Assembly: GCA_023390815.1 (NCBI GenBank)
Contig: JAEWCC010000036.1
Coordinates: forward strand, 1 to 64,000
DNA: 64,000 nt
Direction: 5' to 3'
DNA from: Bacillota bacterium
GTDB taxonomy: Bacteria; Bacillota; Clostridia; Christensenellales; SZUA-584
A model generated the notes under the pieces. The model saw only the letters and a list, made by a program, of their open reading frames with translations, searched no databases and was not told where the DNA came from. Shown here one piece after another: positions 41,874-50,351 of this stretch. A program made the position numbers and the translations under genes. Every line of letters begins with the position of its first letter. The first letter of the stretch is position 1.

Positions 41874-42632
41874 TTATGACAGCTCCAGGCTCTGCGCAAA
41901 CAGCGCGTTCAGCGCGTCCCAACCCGCTTTTGTGGGCTGCGGCAGCCCCGCGATGCATTCGCCGATCTCAGTCAGGCTGCGCTCGATGTAGTCGTTGATC
42001 GCGCCGATGCGTTCCCCTTCGCCCAGCTCAGGCGTGCGCTTCTTGCGCTCCAGCAGCTCCTCGACAAACGGCAAAACGTCCGCGTCCATTTGTGCGCGCA
42101 GCAGCTCCTCGAAACGCATGGGCGGCGGCGTGCCGTGCGTCAGGATGTGACGGCAGGCAAGCAGCGGGCGCAGCACATAGAAATACTTTTTCACACGCAC
42201 CATCTCTCCCCGGAGATACTCGCGGTAATTGCCCTCCGCCATGTTCATGTAGTGGTGCAGCCCCGGCCGCGCGAGAAAGTAATCCCCCGATATCGCGCGC
42301 AGCTTTTGCGCGAACGGATGCTCGCGGTATACGATCGGCGAGGACATCCACTCGAACAGCGTCGGGTTGGAGCTGTGCAGCAACCGCAGCGTCTTGTCAA
42401 AATCCCATCCGTTGATGTCGAGCACGTCGTCCAGCATGTACTCGATCACGTCGCGGCCCCGGTCCAGCCGCAGATACTCTGCCTTCGGCCTCACGTACAA
42501 AAAGCGCACGTCGTAATCGCTGTCCGGCGACGCAAAGCCCCATGCCCGGCTGCCGCTCTCTACTGCCAGCAATATCGTCACGTTCTGGCTTTCTTCGATT
42601 TCATTCAGTTTCTGCCGGATGATCTGTTCCAT
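41874..42632 (-). CDS. RlaP/YcgL-type nucleotidyltransferase
   Basis: 252 residues. The polymerase-beta fold starts with LLAVESGSRAWGFASPDSDY then DVRFLY; the GS...SDYDVR residues bind nucleotide and metal. The remainder (LFEWMSSPIVY, ARPGLHHYMNMAEGNYREYL, YVLRPLLACRHI) is the RlaP family helical domain. Family members accompany RNA-ligase repair systems or stand alone; no ligase is near here. It follows the MORN lipoprotein gene by 12 nt, so both may share a transcript. Confidence 0.82.
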   Translation of the reverse strand: MEQIIRQKLNEIEESQNVTILLAVESGSRAWGFASPDSDYDVRFLYVRPKAEYLRLDRGRDVIEYMLDDVLDINGWDFDKTLRLLHSSNPTLFEWMSSPIVYREHPFAQKLRAISGDYFLARPGLHHYMNMAEGNYREYLRGEMVRVKKYFYVLRPLLACRHILTHGTPPPMRFEELLRAQMDADVLPFVEELLERKKRTPELGEGERIGAINDYIERSLTEIGECIAGLPQPTKAGWDALNALFAQSLELS

Positions 42633-42644
42633 ATCTGCCTTTCC

Positions 42645-43586
42645 TTAAAGCTGCGTGCCGCTGACGTCCGCCACGTTCCAGGCCTCGATCAGGGGAATCG
42701 ACACCTGCCTACTTGGATTAGTTCCATCGGCATAGATATCCGTTGGATAGGTATAGAGGTAATCGGCCATCCCCCACACAGTGACATCCTTGCCCATGGC
42801 GACAGGCGTTTCGCCTACGCTCAGGTGATAGTCCACGCAAACCATATCGCCGCCCGTCAGCTCCACAATAAAGCTGCTGTCATATCCCGCTTCGTCCATC
42901 TCATATACGTAAACCACGGTGCCGGATATCTGCGCGCGCAGACCATCCGCGTTATCCGCGCTCTCCATCATCGCGTCGTAATCGGGCGTCTCACAGTTGC
43001 TCTTGAATTGGGCCACGCGCTCGTGCCGGGCTTCGTTGGTCTCGTCGATGAAGCCCTCCGTAAACTGACCGGAATAGATGATTTCGCCGCAAAAGCTGTA
43101 CAGCGTCCCCTGCCCTTCGGGGATGTTCGCCGCAAACCCGCCTTCATAGATTGGCCGGTCGTCCTGGTATAAGCTGCCCTGCCCATTCAAATAGTCGTTT
43201 TCGTACCAGCCGGCCTCGCTGTGGCCCGTATCGAATATCGTCATGCCTTCGCCCTGCATGTGCCCCATATCCCAGCCGCCTTCGTACACCCAGCCGGTGC
43301 CCTCCGGGTTCTGGCTGCTGAACGTGCCCTGGCCGTGCGGCAGCCCGTCCTTCATTTCGCCCGAATAAACACCTGTGCGCTCGCCGAAATCGAACGTCAG
43401 CGTGATCTCCTGCTCTTCCTGCGCTTCGCCCGGCTGGATCGAGCCATCCAGGGACACGGAAGCGATAGCCTGCGTCTCCGAGGCGGCGGACGTTTCGTCG
43501 TCTTCTCCCGGAATATAGAACGCGCCGATGCAGGCCGACAGCATCAGCAGCATTAGCGGCATCACGAAAAGCAGCAAGCGTTTCAC
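42645..43586 (-). CDS. MORN-repeat lipoprotein
   Basis: 313 residues from a GTG start with GGAGG upstream; the long ATG reading would have no signal peptide. Signal with lipobox LSAC near residue 19, a Ser/Glu-rich linker, then about five MORN repeats (YSGEMKDGLPHGQGTF, YEGGWDMGHMQGEG, GWYENDYLNGQGSL, YEGGFAANIPEGQGTL, YSGQFTEGF), and a C-terminal OB-like domain (TVVYVYEMDEAGYDSSFIVE). MORN repeats form a beta ladder that binds surfaces or partners. Transcribed with the downstream nucleotidyltransferase. Confidence 0.8.
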   Translation of the reverse strand: MKRLLLFVMPLMLLMLSACIGAFYIPGEDDETSAASETQAIASVSLDGSIQPGEAQEEQEITLTFDFGERTGVYSGEMKDGLPHGQGTFSSQNPEGTGWVYEGGWDMGHMQGEGMTIFDTGHSEAGWYENDYLNGQGSLYQDDRPIYEGGFAANIPEGQGTLYSFCGEIIYSGQFTEGFIDETNEARHERVAQFKSNCETPDYDAMMESADNADGLRAQISGTVVYVYEMDEAGYDSSFIVELTGGDMVCVDYHLSVGETPVAMGKDVTVWGMADYLYTYPTDIYADGTNPSRQVSIPLIEAWNVADVSGTQL

Positions 43587-43721
43587 ACAGGGCACCTCCG
43601 GTTTGATGGATACGATTATACCATATCCTGACGGGCTATACCACCACCTAAGCGGCGGAATGCGCGAATTCCGGGGGCTACGCGCACATAAGATATACCA
43701 TTCCATATTCGGAGGGTACTG

Positions 43722-44240
43722 ATGACCTGCGAATTCTTCGACTGTGAGCTGTTTGACCGGTACCGGGTGAACCTGCCTTACCCGGATGTCATCGTCCATG
43801 AGGCGAACCCGCGCTACGCCGCCCTGCTGTCCGGCACCTACGCGGGGAAGGGGTCTGAGGCGACCGCCATTGCGCAGTACGCGTCCCACCGCTATTTTTT
43901 ACGCGACTACCCGGAGATCGACACGGCGTACAAATACATCACGTTCACCGAGATGACGCATTTTACGCTGCTGGGTAACTTAATATTGCAGCTGGGCACG
44001 TACCCGAAGATATACTCCTACGAGGACATGCGCTGGTGGAGCGGTGAAGACCCCGTGTATCACCGCGCCCTGCGTCCCATCCTTGAATCGGATATCGAAG
44101 GGGAACGCGGCGCGATTGCGCACTACACACGCATCATCGGTGAAGTCCCCGACGAGAACATCCGCGCGCTGCTGAGGCGCATCATTCAGGACGAGGAACG
44201 GCATGTAGAGATATTGACGCAGTTTTATGAGGGGCTGTGA
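43722..44240 (+). CDS. Ferritin-like di-iron protein
   Basis: 172 residues. Helices with metal ligands: SEATAIAQYASHRYFL (Glu), FTEMTHFTLLGNLILQLG (Glu, His), ILESDIEGERGAIAHYTRII (Glu) and IIQDEERHVEILTQFYE (Glu-Glu-Arg-His). A complete bacterioferritin/manganese-catalase-like set. GGAGGGTACTG before ATG. Role in iron or peroxide handling is inferred. Confidence 0.8.
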   Translation: MTCEFFDCELFDRYRVNLPYPDVIVHEANPRYAALLSGTYAGKGSEATAIAQYASHRYFLRDYPEIDTAYKYITFTEMTHFTLLGNLILQLGTYPKIYSYEDMRWWSGEDPVYHRALRPILESDIEGERGAIAHYTRIIGEVPDENIRALLRRIIQDEERHVEILTQFYEGL

Positions 44241-44429
44241 ACGCAGAAAATTACTTGCAAATATAGTTTAACCAGGGAATTCCAGGCGAATAAAACGAGG
44301 ATAGTTTCAACCACCCGAGCACATATCAACGGTATGTATAACGAAACCTTTTTGCAAACTAATGCGTGGCAACGCTATCTTAGATTATCTAGCTATCTTC
44401 GTAAATTGCCGCTAAACGTATACGCTCTA

Positions 44430-45116
44430 CTAAACCTCTTTTTGGATTTCGTATAAATCTATATTATCTTGTAACTTATAGGCTTTATCAAAGTAATAAT
44501 CCATATCACTAATGAAATCATCCCATTTGACACAAGACATGTAACTTGATTCGCCATGATATACTGTTGTTCCATCAGAGCATATGTTTGTATCTTGAGA
44601 CTTTTTATTAAAAGTATTACCCTTCATAATTCCAAACAAGGTATCTATTAATAATACCCTACACTTTGTATCACAACAACTTCGTTCGTACGTAAAATAT
44701 GAATATGAATTGCTTGTATCAGGTATTATTACAGCCAATAAAGCATTTGTTTTACTAGTTACTGGATCTCCACTACTATTTTTTCTTGATGTTTCTTTTA
44801 GAGAATATGATATTTCACGAGGAATCCATTGGTTTTTATCTAATCTCCAAAAATCCTTCATTGTCTTTGACAGCATTACAACTGTTAATGTACTATCATA
44901 TATTCTATTTTTTAATTTTTCCCAGATTGTATCATCAGAAAGCCCTGACAAGTCTTCTCCATCAGATTCGCCTTTGTAAATGTGGTCTGATTTATCTAGC
45001 TTAGATTCAATTTCGTCAACATAATCTCTAACGGTATTGGTTTCCCATATACCACCTTTAATATGATGGACATTGCTATCGCCATATTTATACGAAATAA
45101 AAATCTTTCTTCCCAT
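44430..45116 (-). CDS. thsB: Thoeris TIR-domain sensor ThsB
   Basis: 228 residues with a TIR-like fold of the ThsB type: N-terminal GRKIFISYKYGDSNVHH, STLTVVMLSKTMKDFW, and the catalytic Glu in WIPREISYSL (Glu 101). In Thoeris, ThsB detects phage and turns NAD into a cyclic ADP-ribose signal that activates ThsA. It starts 12 nt past the thsA stop, on the same strand. Strongly AT-rich (about 35 percent GC), unlike the flanks. Its C-terminal ~60 residues have no motif I recognise; only one TIR gene is present. Confidence 0.88.
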   Translation of the reverse strand: MGRKIFISYKYGDSNVHHIKGGIWETNTVRDYVDEIESKLDKSDHIYKGESDGEDLSGLSDDTIWEKLKNRIYDSTLTVVMLSKTMKDFWRLDKNQWIPREISYSLKETSRKNSSGDPVTSKTNALLAVIIPDTSNSYSYFTYERSCCDTKCRVLLIDTLFGIMKGNTFNKKSQDTNICSDGTTVYHGESSYMSCVKWDDFISDMDYYFDKAYKLQDNIDLYEIQKEV

Positions 45117-45128
45117 AAATTTCTCTCC

Positions 45129-46565
45129 TTAAATGATATGAAGCCTTTTTGCTTCTGTTATGAAATTTAGAATGTTATCAATGGTTTCTTTTACATCCAA
45201 ACGTCTATTAAATAGCATAAATTGCTCTTTTAAAGTTGGAGAAGCTTTAGGGAAATAAGTATCAAATTCTTTATCTATTTGGGTCCATATTTCCAATGCA
45301 GCTGAACCGGTAGAACCTATTGGAATAATTAAGTTACCTAATGAATGTGATATTTCAAACTCCTTTATAACTCCATCAGATATTATGCAACTACCATCTT
45401 GCACTTTGTTTCCAAAAATAAAAATCGAGATACCTGTATTTGAAATCATTCTAACCCTATATTCATGCCACTTTGTTTTTCTATCGTCAGCATTCTCAAT
45501 ATTCTGAGGGAAAGGTTTTAAAATCAAATTATCATCAACCTTCAAATTGGTCTCTTTCTCCAATTCTAGAACACTATTAATTACTGAACTTCCTATATTG
45601 ACTCCGAATCCGCAAAAAATACTATAGTTGTTTGATATTAATTTTTTTGTAAGAGCATTAACAAAAGTCTCCGTATTACTCCTATTCCATGTATTAAAGA
45701 CTTCAACAGCACCAGAAATGAAGACATTCCTTGCTTTAATCCTTTTTTGAATTATTCTTAGAACTTCAGTTATCTCGGAATAATCATCAACTAATAATGC
45801 TTCTATCTTATACCGCAACAAGTCTTTAATTTTTAATTCCTGTTTTGTTTTTTCATAAATATAATCATCGTGGCCTGAAAAGTCACATTCAATTACTCTT
45901 TTAAAAAAACAATAGTGAGTCCTTGTGTTTTCTCCAAGTAATATTCTTATCCTGCTTAGAATATATTCTAAATTTGGATCATCAAAACTAAACCCGATAA
46001 ATAGAAATGTTTTTGAGACAAGATCGCCTTTTAATGCGATAGTAAATAATTGTCTCGTTTCATTATAGTTTTCATAATCATCTTTAGTAATAACCGCTTT
46101 TTCTGGCTCGGCAGCATCTCCGTGCATTTTATATATAATAGCATCTTTTCTCACCGTATATGTTAAACTAACGGGGTCCTTAATAACATGAGGAATCTTA
46201 TCACACTGTTGAAGCGATTGTTCAATAAGAAAATCATAATTTGTTGTCCAATACGTTTTTATTGGCAATGATGCAAGTATCTTATGATTTTCGTTTATAT
46301 TTACCCCTCCTGTAAATTGATTTAATATTTCTTGGTTTAGTTCATGTCTGCCGCCTTTTTCGTTTTTATAATACTGAGCTAATGCGATGAGATCATGTTC
46401 TTTATTTACATCAAGCCCTAGTTCTTGGGCAATACCTCTTAAAAGATTTTTCCAATCGACCATACCCGAGGCTCTGGATAAACCTGCCCCTGCAAAGATC
46501 GCTGCATCATTTTCATCTATTGCAGCAACATATCGCCTAATAAAAGATTCTATTTTCGAATCCAT
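45129..46565 (-). CDS. thsA: Thoeris effector ThsA (SIR2 + SLOG)
   Basis: 478 residues, the length of B. cereus ThsA. SIR2-like NADase domain (1-~280): IFAGAGLSRASG (23-34), YWTTNYDFLIEQ with Asn 109, and YKMHGDAAEP with His 148, the catalytic pair. The C-terminal SLOG domain (~281-478) begins VFISGAVEVFNTW and has SIFCGFGVNIGSSVIN, the nucleotide-signal pocket. On binding the ThsB product the enzyme depletes NAD and the infected cell dies or stops. Upstream of thsB in one operon; AAAGGTGATC before ATG. Confidence 0.95.
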   Translation of the reverse strand: MDSKIESFIRRYVAAIDENDAAIFAGAGLSRASGMVDWKNLLRGIAQELGLDVNKEHDLIALAQYYKNEKGGRHELNQEILNQFTGGVNINENHKILASLPIKTYWTTNYDFLIEQSLQQCDKIPHVIKDPVSLTYTVRKDAIIYKMHGDAAEPEKAVITKDDYENYNETRQLFTIALKGDLVSKTFLFIGFSFDDPNLEYILSRIRILLGENTRTHYCFFKRVIECDFSGHDDYIYEKTKQELKIKDLLRYKIEALLVDDYSEITEVLRIIQKRIKARNVFISGAVEVFNTWNRSNTETFVNALTKKLISNNYSIFCGFGVNIGSSVINSVLELEKETNLKVDDNLILKPFPQNIENADDRKTKWHEYRVRMISNTGISIFIFGNKVQDGSCIISDGVIKEFEISHSLGNLIIPIGSTGSAALEIWTQIDKEFDTYFPKASPTLKEQFMLFNRRLDVKETIDNILNFITEAKRLHII

Positions 46566-46601
46566 GGCCGATCACCTTTCACGACTAATATATATATTAA
46601 T

Positions 46602-46630
46602 ATTATATAATATACGACATAAATATACAA
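46602..46630 (-). promoter_or_regulatory. Promoter of the Thoeris operon
   Basis: TTGTAT, 17-bp spacer, TATAAT in a highly AT-rich stretch, about 40 bp upstream of the thsA start. Confidence 0.5.
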
Positions 46631-46778
46631 CAAATGTATATTGCTAATGTAAAAATAAGACGGCATTAAGTACATTGATATCGTCTCATCAACCAGCCTC
46701 TCTTTAAATCACCATCCGCCTCAACCTAAACGATTCTGCTCTCCATGACGTTACCATAACCAGCTTCCGTGCAACGGT

Positions 46779-47642
46779 TTATAATACTTCCTCCATAAAC
46801 TCCCGTATCTCTTCCATCGCCTGCGCGGCTTCGGGTACGAACGCGGACTGCATATGGAAGATGTGCCACATCCCTTCCCACACCTTCAGCTCCACCGCGA
46901 CGCCTGCTTCCTCTGCCCGCGCCGCGAAGCGCTGCGCGTCGCCCGCAAATACGTCGTACTGCGCGGCGTGGATCAGTATGGGCGGCAGGCCTGTGAGGTC
47001 GCCGTACAGCGGCGATATATCCGGCAGCGTCGCGTCGTACCCGGCGGTGTAGTTGCGCGCCAATGCCAGCGGGTCCTTCATCTGGAACGGGTCTTGCTGT
47101 GCGTCTGCGGATACTTCTCCCCCGCCCGCGAGGTCCAGCACCGGCGTCATCATCACGATGGCATCGGGCATTGCTTCCCCGCTCCTTTTCGCTGCCAGTA
47201 GCGCGGAAAGCGCCAGCGCGCAGCCGGACGAATCACCCGTCACGAGCAGGCGGTCATAGCCAAGGGTGAGCATGGCGTGGTACGCCGCCTTCGCGTCCTC
47301 CAGCGCCGCCGGGAACGCATGCTCCGGCGCAAGCCGATAATCCGGCATATAGATGTCCGCGCAAAGGCTTTGCGACAATCCCGCCACAAACTCCCGGTTA
47401 GCCGCATAGATGCCAAGGCAAAAGCCGCCGCCGTGAAAGTATACCGCCGCGCGCCCGGTGCGCTGCCTGCCCCGGAACACCTCGCACGGCACGCCGCCCA
47501 GCTCCATGCGGGTTGCCACAACCCCTTCGGGCATGCCCTGCCCCGGCATCGCCTCCATCGCCGCGCGAATTTCGCCCAGCGGCCTGTTCCACATGTCGGC
47601 CTCGCGCAGCATCCTCCTTACCATATCCGCCTGTTCGCTCAT
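46779..47642 (-). CDS. Alpha/beta hydrolase, HSL-type esterase
   Basis: 287 residues. Oxyanion motif YFHGGGFCLG, nucleophile GDSSGCALALS, Asp in HAAQYDVFAGDA, His in WEGMWHIFHM. This is a hormone-sensitive-lipase-type esterase; natural substrate unknown. ATG at 47642 has AAGGATGG before it; an ATG at 47669 lacks an SD. It follows the AraC-type regulator gene on the same strand and may be its target. Confidence 0.85.
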   Translation of the reverse strand: MSEQADMVRRMLREADMWNRPLGEIRAAMEAMPGQGMPEGVVATRMELGGVPCEVFRGRQRTGRAAVYFHGGGFCLGIYAANREFVAGLSQSLCADIYMPDYRLAPEHAFPAALEDAKAAYHAMLTLGYDRLLVTGDSSGCALALSALLAAKRSGEAMPDAIVMMTPVLDLAGGGEVSADAQQDPFQMKDPLALARNYTAGYDATLPDISPLYGDLTGLPPILIHAAQYDVFAGDAQRFAARAEEAGVAVELKVWEGMWHIFHMQSAFVPEAAQAMEEIREFMEEVL

Positions 47643-47719
47643 ATCAAAAAACCCATCCTTTCCGTTCATGGCTTCATGATAACCGGCTTTCGGATGGGCT
47701 GCATGACGTTTCTTGCTGA

Positions 47720-48586
47720 CTATACGGGCTGCGCAACCGGCACGAGAATGTGCACCTCGGGGTTCGCCGCGTAGGTGCGCTCATAGATGTTGAGCATGCC
47801 GATGCCATTGGCTGCGATGCGCGCCTCCTTGACCATCAGCCACTTGTAGAGGTCGTCGATGAACACCTCGCTGATGTCGAACATGTCCCCGGCGTACAGG
47901 AAATCGGCGTACCAACCCCCCGGGACCTCCAGCATTCCGTACCGGGAGACGTCGCCACCCGCCGCGGGCTGCCTGCCGCAGAACACGCGGTATTCGCCGT
48001 CTTCGCGTCCGCTGCACGTCACGGCGGTGTAGAACCAGCTTTGGTCAAACGCGTCCAGTCGGGCCGATTCGAGCAAAAAGGTCTCGTTGGTTTCCCTCAG
48101 CGTCTGCTCATACTCCGCATCGTTTTTGTTGATGTCCGAATGGACCCCGTAGAGTGTCTGCGTCTGAACATACCGCACCTCGCCCCGCAGCGCGAGCGTC
48201 CCGTGGTAATTGACGATGTCCCGTTCGACGATGGACGCCTTGGGCGTCAGCGCGACGGCGGGGCGGTGCCTGCGGTATTCCGCGGGCGATACGCCGAGCT
48301 GGGCTTTAAACGCGCGGCTGAACACCTCCGGGTATTCGAAACCCAGCTCCAGCGCAATGTCGATGACCGGCGCATCGGTATCACGGAGCAGCTGCGCGGC
48401 ACGCGCCAGCTTGCGGCCCAGCACGTACTGCTTGAGCGTGACGCCCGCCACCGTGCTGAACATGCGGTTGAAATGGAAGTCGGATATCCCGGCGCGCGCG
48501 GAAAGCTCGGCCAGCGTCAGACGCGAGGCGATGCTGCGCTCGATGGTTTCCACGATATCGGTGATGACCGCGACATAAAAGTTCAT
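47720..48586 (-). CDS. AraC-family regulator with effector domain
   Basis: 288 residues. N-terminal double helix-turn-helix (LTLAELSARAGISDFHFNRM, then FSTVAGVTLKQYVLGRKLAR and VIDIALELGFEYPEVFSRAF), and a C-terminal GyrI-like domain (~115-288: IVERDIVNYHGTLALRGEVR, ending EVHILVPV). Same build as 39241-40098 but not closely similar. It precedes the esterase gene by about 80 bp. ATG at 48586 is chosen; 48613 is an alternative. Confidence 0.85.
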   Translation of the reverse strand: MNFYVAVITDIVETIERSIASRLTLAELSARAGISDFHFNRMFSTVAGVTLKQYVLGRKLARAAQLLRDTDAPVIDIALELGFEYPEVFSRAFKAQLGVSPAEYRRHRPAVALTPKASIVERDIVNYHGTLALRGEVRYVQTQTLYGVHSDINKNDAEYEQTLRETNETFLLESARLDAFDQSWFYTAVTCSGREDGEYRVFCGRQPAAGGDVSRYGMLEVPGGWYADFLYAGDMFDISEVFIDDLYKWLMVKEARIAANGIGMLNIYERTYAANPEVHILVPVAQPV

Positions 48587-48706
48587 ATGCGTCCCGTCCG
48601 GGCGCTTGCCCATATTGTCTGCTTCATTATAACCCGCAGTCCCGCCTTCGGCAAATGCGGACCGCCGCAGCCTATAAAATTTCCCGATTTTTTTACGATC
48701 CCCCTA

Positions 48707-48735
48707 TTGCATTTCCCTTTAGGTTGGTTTATATT
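48707..48735 (+). promoter_or_regulatory. Promoter of the dnaJ-like/clpB segment
   Basis: TTGCAT, 17-bp spacer, TATATT; the CtsR box lies right after the -10. Confidence 0.55.
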
Positions 48736-48743
48736 GTATTAAA

Positions 48744-48760
48744 GGTCAGAGAAGGTCAAA
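48744..48760 (+). promoter_or_regulatory. CtsR operator
   Basis: GGTCAGA-GAA-GGTCAAA, the heptad direct repeat with NAN spacer that CtsR binds in Firmicutes heat-shock promoters. It overlaps the expected transcription start. The ctsR gene itself is not in the window. Confidence 0.75.
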
Positions 48761-48800
48761 AATCGACAGGGTTTGTTTTGACTTAAGGGAGGGATGCGGT

Positions 48801-49790
48801 TTGGAATACAAGGACTATTATGCCATTTTAGGCGTGGATAAAACAGCGGCGCAGGAGGATATCCGAAAGGCGTACCGAAAGCTCGCGAAGCAGTATCACC
48901 CGGACGTGAACAAGGGCGACAAGAAATCCGAGGAGAAGTTCAAGGACGTCAGCGAGGCGTACGAGGTGCTGGGCGACGAGGAAAAGCGCAAGAAGTACGA
49001 CATGTTCGGCAATCAGACGAACTTTTCGGGCGGGTCCAACTTCGATCCGTCGCAGTACGGCTTCGGCGGCGGCAACGCGCGCTACCAGTACGCGAGCACC
49101 GGCGACCACAGCGACTTCTTCAACGCGTTCTTTTCGGGCGGCGGCTTCAATTTCGAAGACCTGTTCGGCGCTGGCGCGCGCCGGAGCGGCAACGCCTCGC
49201 GCATCTACGAGGGTGACGATTTAAGCGAGATTTTCGGCGGTACCGGAGCAGGCAGGAGTTCTCAACGTTCGCTGGACGGGCGCAACATCGAGGCGGAGAT
49301 TGAGATCACGCCGGAGGAAGGCGCGGCGGGTACGGAAAAACGCATCTCGCTGCAGGCCGATACGGGTACGCGCACCATCGACTTCAAGGTGCCGCAGGGC
49401 GTCAAGGACGGCGAAACCATCCGCCTCAAAGGCCAGGGCCATGCGGGCGCAGCGGGCGGCAAAACGGGCGATCTGCGTCTGACGGTGCGGCTGGTACCCA
49501 GCGCACGATACACCCCCGAGGGCAACGATCTTGTAACCACGGCGGACGTATACCCGTGGGACGCTGCGCTCGGCGCGAAGCACAACGTGGAGACGCTGGA
49601 CGGTACGATCGCGGTGAAGATTCCCGCGGGCGTACAGTCCGGCAGCAAGATTCGCGTTGCGGGCAGGGGCTACCCCGTGCGCACGGGCAAACGCGGCGAC
49701 CTGTACATCAAGGTGCGCATCGTCAACCCCGCGCACCTCACGCGCGAACAAAAAGGGCTGTACGAAAAGCTGAAGGATACGGTGAAGTAA
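48801..49790 (+). CDS. DnaJ/CbpA-like co-chaperone
   Basis: 329 residues. J domain at 1-70 ([31 protein letters not shown] with HPD), a Gly/Phe-rich linker to ~145, and two C-terminal beta domains ([40 protein letters not shown]). The zinc-finger domain of true DnaJ is absent, which makes it a CbpA type. It stimulates DnaK ATPase. The start is a TTG behind GGGAGGG; no in-frame ATG is near. First of the stress cluster with clpB, under the CtsR-type operator. Confidence 0.9.
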   Translation: MEYKDYYAILGVDKTAAQEDIRKAYRKLAKQYHPDVNKGDKKSEEKFKDVSEAYEVLGDEEKRKKYDMFGNQTNFSGGSNFDPSQYGFGGGNARYQYASTGDHSDFFNAFFSGGGFNFEDLFGAGARRSGNASRIYEGDDLSEIFGGTGAGRSSQRSLDGRNIEAEIEITPEEGAAGTEKRISLQADTGTRTIDFKVPQGVKDGETIRLKGQGHAGAAGGKTGDLRLTVRLVPSARYTPEGNDLVTTADVYPWDAALGAKHNVETLDGTIAVKIPAGVQSGSKIRVAGRGYPVRTGKRGDLYIKVRIVNPAHLTREQKGLYEKLKDTVK

Positions 49791-49858
49791 GACACCATCG
49801 GGGGCATTAGGGTAGCTGTTCATAAAAATCATTTGGATGTGGAGGGGGCCGGAAACCT

Positions 49859-50227
49859 GTGTCGTTAGAGTATGATAAACGGCTGATTGCTAATGCAAGA
49901 GCGTTGCGTAAAAATATGACGCCTCAGGAACGCAATTTATGGTACGACTATTTGGTTAAATATCCGGTACGGTTTCAACGGCAAAAAGTGATAGGCCGAT
50001 ATATAGCAGATTTCTATTGTGCCAGCGCCAAATTAGTCATTGAGGTTGATGGAGGCGGACACTACATGGAAGATCAGAAGATTTATGATGAAATAAGAAC
50101 AGAGGTGTTTAAAGGCTACGGCTTACAAGTAATGAGGTTTACCAATATCGATATAGCAAAAAACTTTGAAGGCGTATGTTTTGTAATAGACAAAACTGTA
50201 AAGATGCGAAAAGCCTCCCTCGGATGA
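49859..50227 (+). CDS. DUF559 domain protein (Vsr-like nuclease fold)
   Basis: 122 residues. ARALRKNMTPQERNLWYDYL, VKYPVRFQRQKVIGRYIADF, YCASAKLVIEVDGGGHY and VMRFTN match DUF559, a PD-(D/E)xK-type fold related to Vsr endonucleases; the IADFYC and LVIEVDGGGH segments hold likely metal ligands. Function in cells is not established. GTG start behind GGAGGGGG. Its last residues (KASLG) are encoded by the palindromic repeat at 50211-50322, so the repeat has changed the C-terminus. Confidence 0.85.
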   Translation: MSLEYDKRLIANARALRKNMTPQERNLWYDYLVKYPVRFQRQKVIGRYIADFYCASAKLVIEVDGGGHYMEDQKIYDEIRTEVFKGYGLQVMRFTNIDIAKNFEGVCFVIDKTVKMRKASLG

Positions 50228-50322
50228 GGGAGGTGGCGCGTAGCGCCGGAGGGAGAGATTAGGATTTGAAGCATTCCCTCCCTCAGCCACCTGCGGTGAC
50301 AGCTCCCTCATCTGAGGGAGCC
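50211..50322. repeat. Palindromic repeat (GCCTCCCTC type)
   Basis: AAGCCTCCCTCGGATGAGGG then AGGTGGCGCG, GGAGGGAGAG, CAGCCACctgcGGTGACAGC and CTCCCTCATCTGAGGGAGCC. It overlaps the end of the DUF559 gene and lies just ahead of clpB. Confidence 0.7.
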
Positions 50323-50351
50323 ATAATTATGGCAACAAGGAGGTTTTATAT

